From positions 1 through 9,502 of the forward strand of contig JAISPK010000080.1 of assembly GCA_031274985.1 (NCBI GenBank): a DNA stretch of 9,502 bases. The letters are read 5' to 3'. The notes beneath the pieces were generated by a model. The model worked only from the letters and a program-made list of their open reading frames with translations, was not told where the DNA came from and made no database searches. A program made the translations under genes and the position numbers. Source of the stretch: Coriobacteriales bacterium. GTDB lineage: Bacteria; Actinomycetota; Coriobacteriia; Coriobacteriales; UBA8131. This document shows, in pieces, positions 1 to 6,213 of this stretch (its first letter is position 1; every line of letters starts with the position of its first letter).

Positions 1-44
1 GGGCACGATAGCGCAGGCAGCAGAGCAGATAGGGAGTGATTTTT

Positions 45-479
45 GTGAATATCCTCGTCATTAACGGCCCCAACCTCAACATGCTGGGAATCCGCGAGCC
101 CGAGATCTATGGAAAGGCCACCTATGCAGATCTGCTAGAGCAGATCAAGGCCGAAGCAGAGCGCCTCGGTGTTGAAGTGAGCTTTGTGCAATCAAACAGT
201 GAGGGCGATTTGGTAGATGCCATCCAGTGCGCCTACGGAAGACAGGACGGCATCATCATAAATCCCGCTGCCTATACACATACCAGCATAGCCCTGCTCG
301 ACGCGGTAAAAGCGGTAGGTATCCCCACGATAGAGGTGCACCTCTCAGATCCGGACACGCGCGAGGAGTTTCGCAAGACCTCCTATATTCGTGAGGCCTG
401 CATCGCCACGGTCAAAGGACGTGGTTTCAGCGGTTACCTTGATGCCCTGCGCCTGCTGGTTGAGAGTTGTAGAGAGTAA
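45..479 (+). CDS. aroQ: Type II 3-dehydroquinate dehydratase
   Basis: Cytoplasmic enzyme of the shikimate pathway that dehydrates 3-dehydroquinate to 3-dehydroshikimate. The 144-residue product has the usual length of the small type II family. Visible motifs: NGPNLNMLG at residues 8-15, REPEIYG with the catalytic Tyr at about 22, NPAAYTHTSIALLDA with Asn 73 and the catalytic His at about 79, and EVHLSD at 97-102. Most homologues have HLSN here, so HLSD is a mild departure. I start at GTG 45 because AGGGAG (31-36) lies 8 nt upstream; an in-frame GTG at 36 overlaps that ribosome-binding site. It faces the convergent metallopeptidase gene across 42 nt in which I see no clear terminator. Upstream shikimate genes may precede it, but the window is cut there. 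Confidence 0.95.
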   Translation: MNILVINGPNLNMLGIREPEIYGKATYADLLEQIKAEAERLGVEVSFVQSNSEGDLVDAIQCAYGRQDGIIINPAAYTHTSIALLDAVKAVGIPTIEVHLSDPDTREEFRKTSYIREACIATVKGRGFSGYLDALRLLVESCRE

Positions 480-521
480 ACTGCCGCTGAGTCAACCCTG
501 AACAGCTGCCCGGAGTTTGAG

Positions 522-1226
522 TTACAAAGCTGCCTCGACCCTGCCCTCAGTCATCGGCTCGTTGAGCTTCTTGCGCAACACCTTCCACTGCGGCAGGTGG
601 CTGCTCATCAACTCCTTGAACTCAGCGCCGTGATTTCTTATGCGCAGATGCACCAGTTCGTGCACGATGACGTACTCAAGACATTCAAGGGGCCTTTTAG
701 CAAGCTGTACGTTGAGCCAGATCCTCTGCTTTGCGCTATTGCAGGTTCCCCATTTGCTGGTCATGTATTTTGACTGCCAACCCGCGCATTGCAGACCGGT
801 GACTGCCTCCCATTTTGGGAGCAGGTGTGCGACCTCAGACTTTAACTGCGCACGATACCACTCCCGGATGAATCTCTCCCGCTGTACGGGCGTACTTGCG
901 CGCCGGGCAGTAAAAACTGCGGTTGCGTCGACCAGCTCCAGCGAATACCTTGTGCCGTAGTTCACCTGCAACAGATACGGCTCTCCCCAAACAAAGAGCG
1001 TTTCTCCCGATTCATAGCGGCGCTCAGGCGGGAGTGGCTGACGGGCAATCTTTTCCTGCTTCTGAGCAATCCAGGCAAGATTGTTTCGGACGAATCGCTT
1101 AATCTGTCTCTCGCTTATCAGCAGCGGCGCAGAAACAAACACCGCGCCGTGGGGCGGCTTGACATACAGATGCATATTCTTGATGTTTTTGCGGGTAAGG
1201 TGCAGCTCTATCCCGTCAACAATCAT
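522..1226 (-). CDS. YgjP-like (DUF45/SprT-like) zinc metallopeptidase
   Basis: Predicted metal-dependent hydrolase of the YgjP/DUF45 family, 234 residues. The zinc motif HELVH lies at residues 189-193, with a third ligand His 199 in the following NHG. The family signature before it appears as SKWGTC (157-162), equivalent to the usual SRWGSC. The N-terminal part (1-100) is the beta-rich region typical of the family, including KPPHGAVFVSAP. No signal peptide or membrane segment is visible, so it should be cytoplasmic. The open frame extends upstream to 1304, but ATG 1226 is preferred because a strong GGAGG (about 1233-1238 on this strand) sits about 7 nt upstream and the family similarity begins there. 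Substrate unknown. It is a single gene, divergent from the serine operon and convergent with aroQ. Confidence 0.88.
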   Translation of the reverse strand: MIVDGIELHLTRKNIKNMHLYVKPPHGAVFVSAPLLISERQIKRFVRNNLAWIAQKQEKIARQPLPPERRYESGETLFVWGEPYLLQVNYGTRYSLELVDATAVFTARRASTPVQRERFIREWYRAQLKSEVAHLLPKWEAVTGLQCAGWQSKYMTSKWGTCNSAKQRIWLNVQLAKRPLECLEYVIVHELVHLRIRNHGAEFKELMSSHLPQWKVLRKKLNEPMTEGRVEAAL

Positions 1227-1339
1227 CAGCGATCCTCCTCTAAGATTTTCCCAAAAGCACTTTAGCGTATCTTTGACGGCAATGCCTTTACATTTTGTTG
1301 GCACTTCTCTCTCTCAGCTGCTGCACGGGCAACGCATAT

Positions 1340-1348
1340 TGCTATAAT
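1340..1348 (+). promoter_or_regulatory. Extended -10 promoter of the aminotransferase-serA operon
   Basis: TGCTATAAT: a perfect TATAAT at 1343-1348 preceded by TG plus one base, the extended -10 form. No good TTGACA-like box is found 16-18 bp upstream (GCTGCA at 1320-1325), which fits extended -10 promoters that need little -35 contact. Transcription would start near 1355, giving a leader of about 30 nt that carries AAAAGGAA (1373-1380) before ATG 1386. Confidence 0.65.
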
Positions 1349-1385
1349 CACCTCTCATGTAATACCTAAGACAAAAGGAACTGCC

Positions 1386-2531
1386 ATGCAAAAGAAATAC
1401 CTGATGACCCCTGGCCCAACTCCTGTTCCTGCGGAGGTTTTGTTGGCTCAGGCTAAACCGATGATCCATCACCGCACCCCTGAATTCAATGCGGTGGTGC
1501 GCAACAGTGTGGAAGGACTCAAATATGTCTTCGAGACCACCGAGTCCGACATACTGATCTTTTCCTGTTCCGGCACGGGAGCCATGGAAAGCTCTATCGT
1601 CAATTGCTTCTGTGCAGGAGACGAGATACTCATCGCAATAAACGGCAAGTTCGGCCAGCGCATGCAGCTGATAGCTGAGGCTTACGGCCTGGAGGCCTCG
1701 GTGCTTGAATACGGCTGGCAAGAGGTTGTCGACCCCCGGGACATCGCCGCGCATCTCGCCGCACACCCCCAAACACGCGGAGTGGTCATCACCCAGAGCG
1801 AAACCTCTTCGGGTGTCTTGAATGACGTGGAGGCGGTGGGCAAAATCGTCAGAGAATACCCGGACTGCATCCTCATCATCGACTCCATCACCGGCATCGG
1901 CGCCGTTGAGTGCAAGACCGACGAGTGGGGCCTGGACGTGGTTATGACCGGCTCGCAGAAAGGTCTGATGCTACCGCCGGGACTGGCTGCGGTGAGCGTA
2001 AGCCCTAAAGCCTGGCGTGCTTATGAGCGCTCCACGCTGCCCAAATACTATTTTGACTGGAAGAAGTACCTCAAGAGCCTGGGGCAGGACACCACGCCCT
2101 TTACCCCGGCGGTGAGCCTGATGATAGGCCTGGACGTTTCACTCAAGATGATGCGCGAGGAGGGTATTGACAACGTTATCGCGCGCCATAGCCGTCTGGC
2201 CGAAGCTACGCGCCAGGGAGTGGAAGCACTGGGCTTAGAACTCTTCGCTCCTGCAGAGGGTCGCGGCAGTGCCGTGACACCGGTATGGGTACCTGAGGGA
2301 ATCGATGGCAAAGAGCTGGTCAAGATCATGAAAAACAAGCATGGCGTCACCATCGCCGGTGGCCAGGATGAGTACACCGGACGGATAATCCGTATTGGCC
2401 ACCTCGGTTACTTCGATGACTTTGACATCATCGTCACGCTCTCTGCGCTGGAGATGGCGCTCACCGAGCTTGGCTATGAATTTGAACCGGGTTCAGGCAT
2501 CAAGGCTGCTGAATCCGTGTTGATGGCATAA
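1386..2531 (+). CDS. Class V aminotransferase, probable phosphoserine or serine-glyoxylate/alanine-glyoxylate type
   Basis: PLP-dependent aminotransferase of class V, 381 residues, the usual length. The N-terminus has the family signature MTPGPTPVP (7-15) and HHRTPEF (28-34). SGTGA (62-66) should bind the cofactor phosphate, Asp 166 in IIDSITGIG should bind the pyridine nitrogen, and Lys 192 in GSQKGLMLPPG should be the Schiff-base lysine. The C-terminal small domain ends with an IIRIGHLGYF segment typical of the alanine-glyoxylate/serine-pyruvate group. The gene lies 33 nt before serA, with no terminator between. That context points to serine synthesis: amination of 3-phosphohydroxypyruvate from glutamate, a role this SerC-like group is known to take in organisms without classical SerC. 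An AAAAGGAA ribosome-binding site lies 5 nt before ATG. Family assignment is firm; the substrate is inferred from the neighbour. Confidence 0.88.
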   Translation: MQKKYLMTPGPTPVPAEVLLAQAKPMIHHRTPEFNAVVRNSVEGLKYVFETTESDILIFSCSGTGAMESSIVNCFCAGDEILIAINGKFGQRMQLIAEAYGLEASVLEYGWQEVVDPRDIAAHLAAHPQTRGVVITQSETSSGVLNDVEAVGKIVREYPDCILIIDSITGIGAVECKTDEWGLDVVMTGSQKGLMLPPGLAAVSVSPKAWRAYERSTLPKYYFDWKKYLKSLGQDTTPFTPAVSLMIGLDVSLKMMREEGIDNVIARHSRLAEATRQGVEALGLELFAPAEGRGSAVTPVWVPEGIDGKELVKIMKNKHGVTIAGGQDEYTGRIIRIGHLGYFDDFDIIVTLSALEMALTELGYEFEPGSGIKAAESVLMA

Positions 2532-2564
2532 TGGTGTATTTCTAACTAATTAACTGGAGGAAAG

Positions 2565-4154
2565 ATGCGAGTACTGATTGCAGAGAAGCTGGCACCCAAC
2601 GCGGTGACGTTGCTGGAAGCGGCGGGACATACCGTGGATGTTAAGCTGGGAATGACTGCCGAAGAAACGATTGCGGCTATCGGCGTTTACGATGCCCTCA
2701 TCGTGCGCAGTGCCACCAAGGTCACGCGCGAGGTCATTGAGGCGGGTACCAACCTCAAGATCATCGGACGCGCGGGAGTTGGCGTGGACAATGTGGACGT
2801 CGATGCGGCAACCGAACGCGGTATCATCGTGTGCAATGCCCCCACCTCCAATGTGGTGAGCGCTGCCGAGCAGACCATGTGCCTGCTCTTAGCCAGTGCC
2901 CGCAAAACGCCTCAGGCCAATGCCTCTATGCAAGCGGGGGAGTGGAACCGCTCAGCCTTTACCGGCAACGAACTCTTCCATAAAACCCTTGCTATCTTTG
3001 GATTGGGACGCATCGGTGGGCTGATTGCAGAACGCGCCGCCTCCTTTGGTATGGAGCTCATCGGCTACGACCCCTATTGTTCGGTGGAGCGTGCCGCCAG
3101 CATCGGTGTAACCAAATATGAAACCGTCGACGAGATCTTACCGCTTGCCGACTTTATCACCGTGCACCTGCCCAAGACCAAAGAGACCATCGGTATGTTT
3201 GGCTCCAGGCAGTATGCCAGGATGAAAGACGGTGTTTATCTGGTCAATACAGCCCGCGGTGGTATCTATAACCTCGCCGAGATGGTGGAGTATCTGCAAA
3301 ACGGCAAAATCGCCGGAGCAGCCATTGACGTGTATGAGTCAGAGCCCTGCACGGATTCGCCCGTACATGGCCTTGACAACGTGATTCTCACGCCGCATCT
3401 CGGGGCTTCAACGGTTGAAGCCCAGGAGCGCGCGGGAATCCAGATTGCCGAGTACGTGCTGCTGGGGCTTGAGAACAAGATGGTTCCCACGGCAGTCAAC
3501 GTTAAGCTGGTGCCCGACGATGTCATGGGCGCGGTGGCTCCCTATATCCCGGCCTGTGAGACCCTCGGGGTGATACTCGCGCAGCTCAGCCGCGAGGCTA
3601 TCACCAGCGCGGAGCTCACGGTGAGCGGCGAGTTGGCAGAATATGACGTGAGCATACTGGGCACAGCCGCTCTGCGCGGCATTTTCTCGCGCAACACCGA
3701 TGACGCGGTAAACTTTGTCAATGCAAGCTATATAGCCACGCAGCGTGGCGTTTCCATCACGGTGGTGAAGGACACAAAACAACAGGAGTACAAGAGCAAG
3801 GTCTCGCTTCTTACGATGAACGGGAGCAAGCGGGTCGAGGTGGGTTGTATCGTCTCCGGCCTGCATCGCGAGACGCGCATCGTCTCACTGCTTGACTACA
3901 AGCTCGACCTCATCCCGCGCAAGTACGTGCTGGTGATGAAGTACGAGGATACCCCCGGTAAACTCGGCCGTATCGGCACCGTGCTTGGCAACGCCAATAT
4001 CAATATCTCTACCATGGAAATCGGTACCCTCGAAAAGAATACCGGCGAAGCGGTGGTGCTCATGAATGTTGATGACCCGGTTTCTCCTGAGGTATATGAA
4101 GAGCTGGTGGATAGCGTAGGCGTCACCGACGGCTGGTTCATCGAACTCTTGTGA
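2565..4154 (+). CDS. serA: D-3-phosphoglycerate dehydrogenase
   Basis: First step of serine synthesis: NAD-dependent oxidation of 3-phosphoglycerate to 3-phosphohydroxypyruvate. The 529-residue product is the long form. Residues 1-100 and 285-315 form the substrate domain, and 101-284 the nucleotide domain with GLGRIG at 146-151. The catalytic triad of the D-2-hydroxyacid dehydrogenases is present: Arg 231 (NTARGG), Glu 260 (VYESEP) and His 278 (TPHLG). An intervening ASB-like domain (about 318-450) and a C-terminal ACT domain (about 456-529, KYEDTPGKLGRIGTVL) follow. The ACT domain usually gives feedback inhibition by serine. GGAGGAA (2556-2562) lies just before ATG 2565. It is the second gene of the operon with the class V aminotransferase. 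No terminator is clear after it; the next gene is 171 nt away across a repeat-bearing gap. Confidence 0.96.
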   Translation: MRVLIAEKLAPNAVTLLEAAGHTVDVKLGMTAEETIAAIGVYDALIVRSATKVTREVIEAGTNLKIIGRAGVGVDNVDVDAATERGIIVCNAPTSNVVSAAEQTMCLLLASARKTPQANASMQAGEWNRSAFTGNELFHKTLAIFGLGRIGGLIAERAASFGMELIGYDPYCSVERAASIGVTKYETVDEILPLADFITVHLPKTKETIGMFGSRQYARMKDGVYLVNTARGGIYNLAEMVEYLQNGKIAGAAIDVYESEPCTDSPVHGLDNVILTPHLGASTVEAQERAGIQIAEYVLLGLENKMVPTAVNVKLVPDDVMGAVAPYIPACETLGVILAQLSREAITSAELTVSGELAEYDVSILGTAALRGIFSRNTDDAVNFVNASYIATQRGVSITVVKDTKQQEYKSKVSLLTMNGSKRVEVGCIVSGLHRETRIVSLLDYKLDLIPRKYVLVMKYEDTPGKLGRIGTVLGNANINISTMEIGTLEKNTGEAVVLMNVDDPVSPEVYEELVDSVGVTDGWFIELL

Positions 4155-4179
4155 GAGCATCCTGGCACCCAGTGTACAC

Positions 4180-4254
4180 CCTTCCTGTCATCCTGAGCCG
4201 CTCTCCTATCATCCTGAGCCGCCCTCCTGTCATCCTGAGCCGGAGGCGAAGGAT
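4180..4254. repeat. Three 21-nt tandem repeats ending in a small palindrome
   Basis: Three head-to-tail units of exactly 21 nt (4180-4200, 4201-4221, 4222-4242) each end in the identical 12-mer CATCCTGAGCCG; the 9 nt before it vary slightly. The last unit runs into a palindrome at 4232-4254: ATCCT (4232-4236) pairs with AGGAT (4250-4254), and GCC (4239-4241) with GGC (4245-4247) around a GGA loop. Opposed GA dinucleotides lie between the two helices and could form tandem sheared G-A pairs. CATCCTGAGC followed by GAAGGATC resembles a dispersed palindromic element I recall from unrelated bacterial genomes. It lies between serA and menA. Confidence 0.8.
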
Positions 4255-4289
4255 CTTTTCTCTAACTTCGCGCGCTGCAACTCACCTCT

Positions 4290-4318
4290 TTGACAAATTC
4301 ACGGTGCGAGAGAATACG
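4290..4318 (+). promoter_or_regulatory. Possible menA promoter giving a leaderless mRNA
   Basis: A perfect TTGACA (4290-4295) is followed after 17 bp by AATACG (4313-4318), a weak -10 box with three matches to TATAAT. Transcription would begin at about 4325, one base before the menA ATG, so the mRNA would be nearly leaderless. That agrees with the lack of a clear ribosome-binding site before ATG 4326. The -35 box is convincing and the -10 box is not. Confidence 0.4.
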
Positions 4319-4325
4319 GTAAAGC

Positions 4326-5378
4326 ATGGACTACAAACCTTTTACTCCTAAAGCAGCACTTGAGTTGGCTGCCCCACACACGTGGGTAGCCTCAATAGGC
4401 CCTGTACTCATTGCCGGGGCATTGGCGGTGTGCTCTGCCGTGGTGTATGCGTTTTCCTTCGACAATACCGCATCGTGGTTTGGCGAGCAGGTCATCCCGG
4501 ACTCACCCTCGCTTTTGCAGGCTTTCACTCTGCCGGACGCGCTTACCTCATTGGCCGTGACGCTCGATTGGCGTTCGATTGTCTGTTGGGTGTTGATGCT
4601 GCTCGTAGCCGTACTCATGCAAAGTGCTACCAATACGCTCAACGACTATCAGGATTTCAAGAGTGGCCTTGATACAGCCGAGACCGTAGTGGACAAGACT
4701 GACGCCTCTCTCGTCTACAACCAGATCAATCCGCGCGATGCAGTCAGGTTTGCCATCTCGCTCCTGGCTGCGGCAGCTGTTCTGGGGATGCTTGTGGTGT
4801 TGCTCTCCAGCTGGTGGCTGCTCCCGGTGGGGCTGGTATCTGCTGGTGTGGTAATCCTGTATTCAGCGGGGCCAAAACCCATCAGTTCCCTGCCTCTGGG
4901 CGAGGTCATCAGCGGCGTTGTCATGGGAGGCATCATTACGTGCGCAACCTTTTTTGCCATGACGGGGGCCATCTCTTCTTTCGTCATTATCGTTGCACTC
5001 ATCCCCACTGTTGCCATTGCCCAGATCATGCTTACCAATAATACCTGCGATATCGAGCGGGACCGCAGGTCCGGCCGAATAACGCTGCCGAGCCTCCTGG
5101 GAGCAAATCTTTCCAGGATACTCAATGCGATATTTTGTCTCCTGACCTTTGTTGCGCTGCTCATCGTTGTGTATCTTCCGGGGCTCTATGCGGGCATCGT
5201 TGCCGTTATCGGCGGCTTTGCCATCTGCTTTACCCGCATCGACACTCTGCTCAAGGGACCCTACGACCTAAAAAACCGGAGCACCATGATGAATACAGTG
5301 GTTTCCTATGCGGCATGGCTCTTTATCGCAACCGTTATTGGCTTGGTTTTGGGGGGAGTTGTCAGTGTCATCCTTTGA
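4326..5378 (+). CDS. menA: 1,4-dihydroxy-2-naphthoate polyprenyltransferase (UbiA family)
   Basis: Membrane prenyltransferase that joins a polyprenyl diphosphate to 1,4-dihydroxy-2-naphthoate, giving demethylmenaquinone. The 350-residue product has about eight or nine hydrophobic segments. Both metal/diphosphate-binding Asp motifs of the UbiA family are present: NDYQD (106-110) and DIERD (242-246). The segment YSAGPKPISSLPLGE (179-193) matches the MenA consensus around the GPKP turn better than other UbiA relatives. The N-terminal part has a longer loop than usual (about residues 43-80) between the first two hydrophobic segments. Pairing with menG directly downstream supports the call. The ATG has no clear Shine-Dalgarno sequence; see the candidate promoter at 4290. 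Other UbiA-type prenyltransferases are less likely because of the menG partner. Confidence 0.92.
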   Translation: MDYKPFTPKAALELAAPHTWVASIGPVLIAGALAVCSAVVYAFSFDNTASWFGEQVIPDSPSLLQAFTLPDALTSLAVTLDWRSIVCWVLMLLVAVLMQSATNTLNDYQDFKSGLDTAETVVDKTDASLVYNQINPRDAVRFAISLLAAAAVLGMLVVLLSSWWLLPVGLVSAGVVILYSAGPKPISSLPLGEVISGVVMGGIITCATFFAMTGAISSFVIIVALIPTVAIAQIMLTNNTCDIERDRRSGRITLPSLLGANLSRILNAIFCLLTFVALLIVVYLPGLYAGIVAVIGGFAICFTRIDTLLKGPYDLKNRSTMMNTVVSYAAWLFIATVIGLVLGGVVSVIL

Positions 5379-6117
5379 TAAATCCAAGTACGTGCACGGT
5401 GTATTCTCCAGGATTTCTGACAAATACGACGTAATGAACGATTTGGGAAGCCTGGGGTTTCATCGCATCTGGAAGGCAAAGATGGTAAAGGAGCTCGCAA
5501 AGGCTCAGCCCAAGCGCATCCTGGATATCGCCTGCGGCACCGGGGACATTGCCATTGCTCTGGCAAAGGCTCTGCCCGCCGCAGAGGTAATCGGCCTGGA
5601 TTTCAATGGTGCCATGCTGCAGGTTGCAAATAGTCGTGCTGCCGCTGAGTTGGGACATGGCTTTATCATAGAGGGATCGGACGATACCCTCGCAAAATCC
5701 ACCAACAAGCTGCACTTTGTCGTGGGTAATGCCATGGAGCTGCCTTTTGCAAACGAGAGTTTTGACGCAGCCTGCATTTCTTTTGGCCTCAGGAATATGC
5801 CTGATTACGCTCAGGTTCTCAAGGAGATTTTTCGCGTGCTCAAGCCCAAAGGCAAACTCTACTGCCTTGAGGCATCGTATCCCACGCATAAACTGGTCAG
5901 GTCGCCCTTTAAGCTTTACTTCAAACACTGGCTGCCAACCCTGGCCAAACTCGTGGTAAACAGCCCCGAGGAATATGCCTGGCTCAACACCTCCACGGAG
6001 GCATTTTTGAGCAAAGACGAGCTCGCATTCCTCATGGAGTCCACCGGCTTTGCCTCGGTCAGCTACAAAAGCTTCTTGTCAGGCGCCGCAGCGCTTCACC
6101 ACGGCACCAAAGGTTAA
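5365..6117 (+). CDS. menG: Demethylmenaquinone methyltransferase (UbiE/MenG)
   Basis: SAM-dependent C-methyltransferase that makes menaquinone from demethylmenaquinone, the last step of the pathway. The 250-residue product shows the UbiE signature YDVMNDLGSLGFHRIWK (21-37), SAM motif I LDIACGTGD (53-61), the acidic end of strand 2 GLDFNGAML (77-85), NAMELPF (122-128) and SFGLRNMPD (139-147). Between the second and third SAM-site segments (about 92-115) there are roughly a dozen more residues than in typical UbiE proteins. GTG 5365 is chosen as start because GGGGGGAG (5351-5358) lies 6 nt upstream and the family match starts just after it; in-frame TTG 5359 is the alternative. The gene overlaps the menA end by 14 nt, which implies translational coupling. 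A strong hairpin terminator follows. Confidence 0.94.
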   Translation: MSSFDKSKYVHGVFSRISDKYDVMNDLGSLGFHRIWKAKMVKELAKAQPKRILDIACGTGDIAIALAKALPAAEVIGLDFNGAMLQVANSRAAAELGHGFIIEGSDDTLAKSTNKLHFVVGNAMELPFANESFDAACISFGLRNMPDYAQVLKEIFRVLKPKGKLYCLEASYPTHKLVRSPFKLYFKHWLPTLAKLVVNSPEEYAWLNTSTEAFLSKDELAFLMESTGFASVSYKSFLSGAAALHHGTKG

Positions 6118-6126
6118 GATGTGACA

Positions 6127-6204
6127 GGGGGACGTGCTGACAAAAGGGGACGTACCTTGCGTCTTGCTGACAAAAGGGGACGTACCTTATGTCAGCACGT
6201 CCCC
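6127..6204. repeat. Dispersed palindromic repeat, copy 1
   Basis: GCTGACAAAAGGGGACGTAC and its next bases CTT occur twice with a 30-nt period (6136-6158 and 6166-6188). A 43-nt stretch (6146-6188) recurs without change at 9438-9480. The second unit is an imperfect palindrome: GCTGACA (6166-6172) pairs with TGTCAGC (6190-6196), AAGG (6174-6177) with CCTT (6185-6188), one A-A mismatch, loop GGACGTA. The whole block is also flanked by a perfect 15-bp inverted repeat, GGGGACGTGCTGACA (6128-6142) against TGTCAGCACGTCCCC (6190-6204). It resembles REP-type palindromes moved by IS200-like (RAYT) transposases, but no such gene is present here. Confidence 0.85.
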
Positions 6205-6209
6205 TTTTG
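6171..6209. terminator. Hairpin terminator between convergent menG and trpB2
   Basis: CAAAAGGGGACGT (6171-6183) pairs perfectly with ACGTCCCCTTTTG (6197-6209), 13 bp, around a 13-nt loop. The 3' side is T-rich (TTTTGTTATTT), so it should end menG transcripts. The flanking A-run gives CCCCTTTTG on the other strand, so it may work in both directions. It is formed from the dispersed repeat and competes with the 6166-6196 palindrome fold. Confidence 0.75.
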
Positions 6210-6213
6210 TTAT

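Noticed and set aside
1..64. Possible C-terminal end of an upstream gene (frame from base 1 ending TGA 37-39, or frame from base 2 ending TAA 62-64)
   Set aside because: Only 12-20 codons are visible in either frame and neither matches a family I recognise, so I cannot choose between them.
480..521. Terminator between convergent aroQ and the metallopeptidase gene
   Set aside because: I found no stable hairpin with a T-run in the 42-nt gap.
640..960. Plus-strand open frame opposite the metallopeptidase
   Set aside because: It is a shadow of a well-supported gene with HELVH; its translation is Ser/Cys-rich with no recognisable motif.
1227..1304. N-terminal extension of the metallopeptidase (26 residues)
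   Set aside because: A strong ribosome-binding site directly precedes ATG 1226 and the extension lacks family similarity.
3408..4168. Minus-strand open frames opposite serA
   Set aside because: They mirror the GC-biased codons of serA and show no ribosome-binding site or family motif.
4180..4242. CRISPR or operator array from the 21-nt repeats
   Set aside because: Unit length is too short for CRISPR and there are no unique spacers; the palindrome-derived repeat explanation fits better.
6127..6204. CRISPR-like repeat array
   Set aside because: There are only two units of 30 nt with almost no spacer, and the same sequence recurs elsewhere as a palindromic element.
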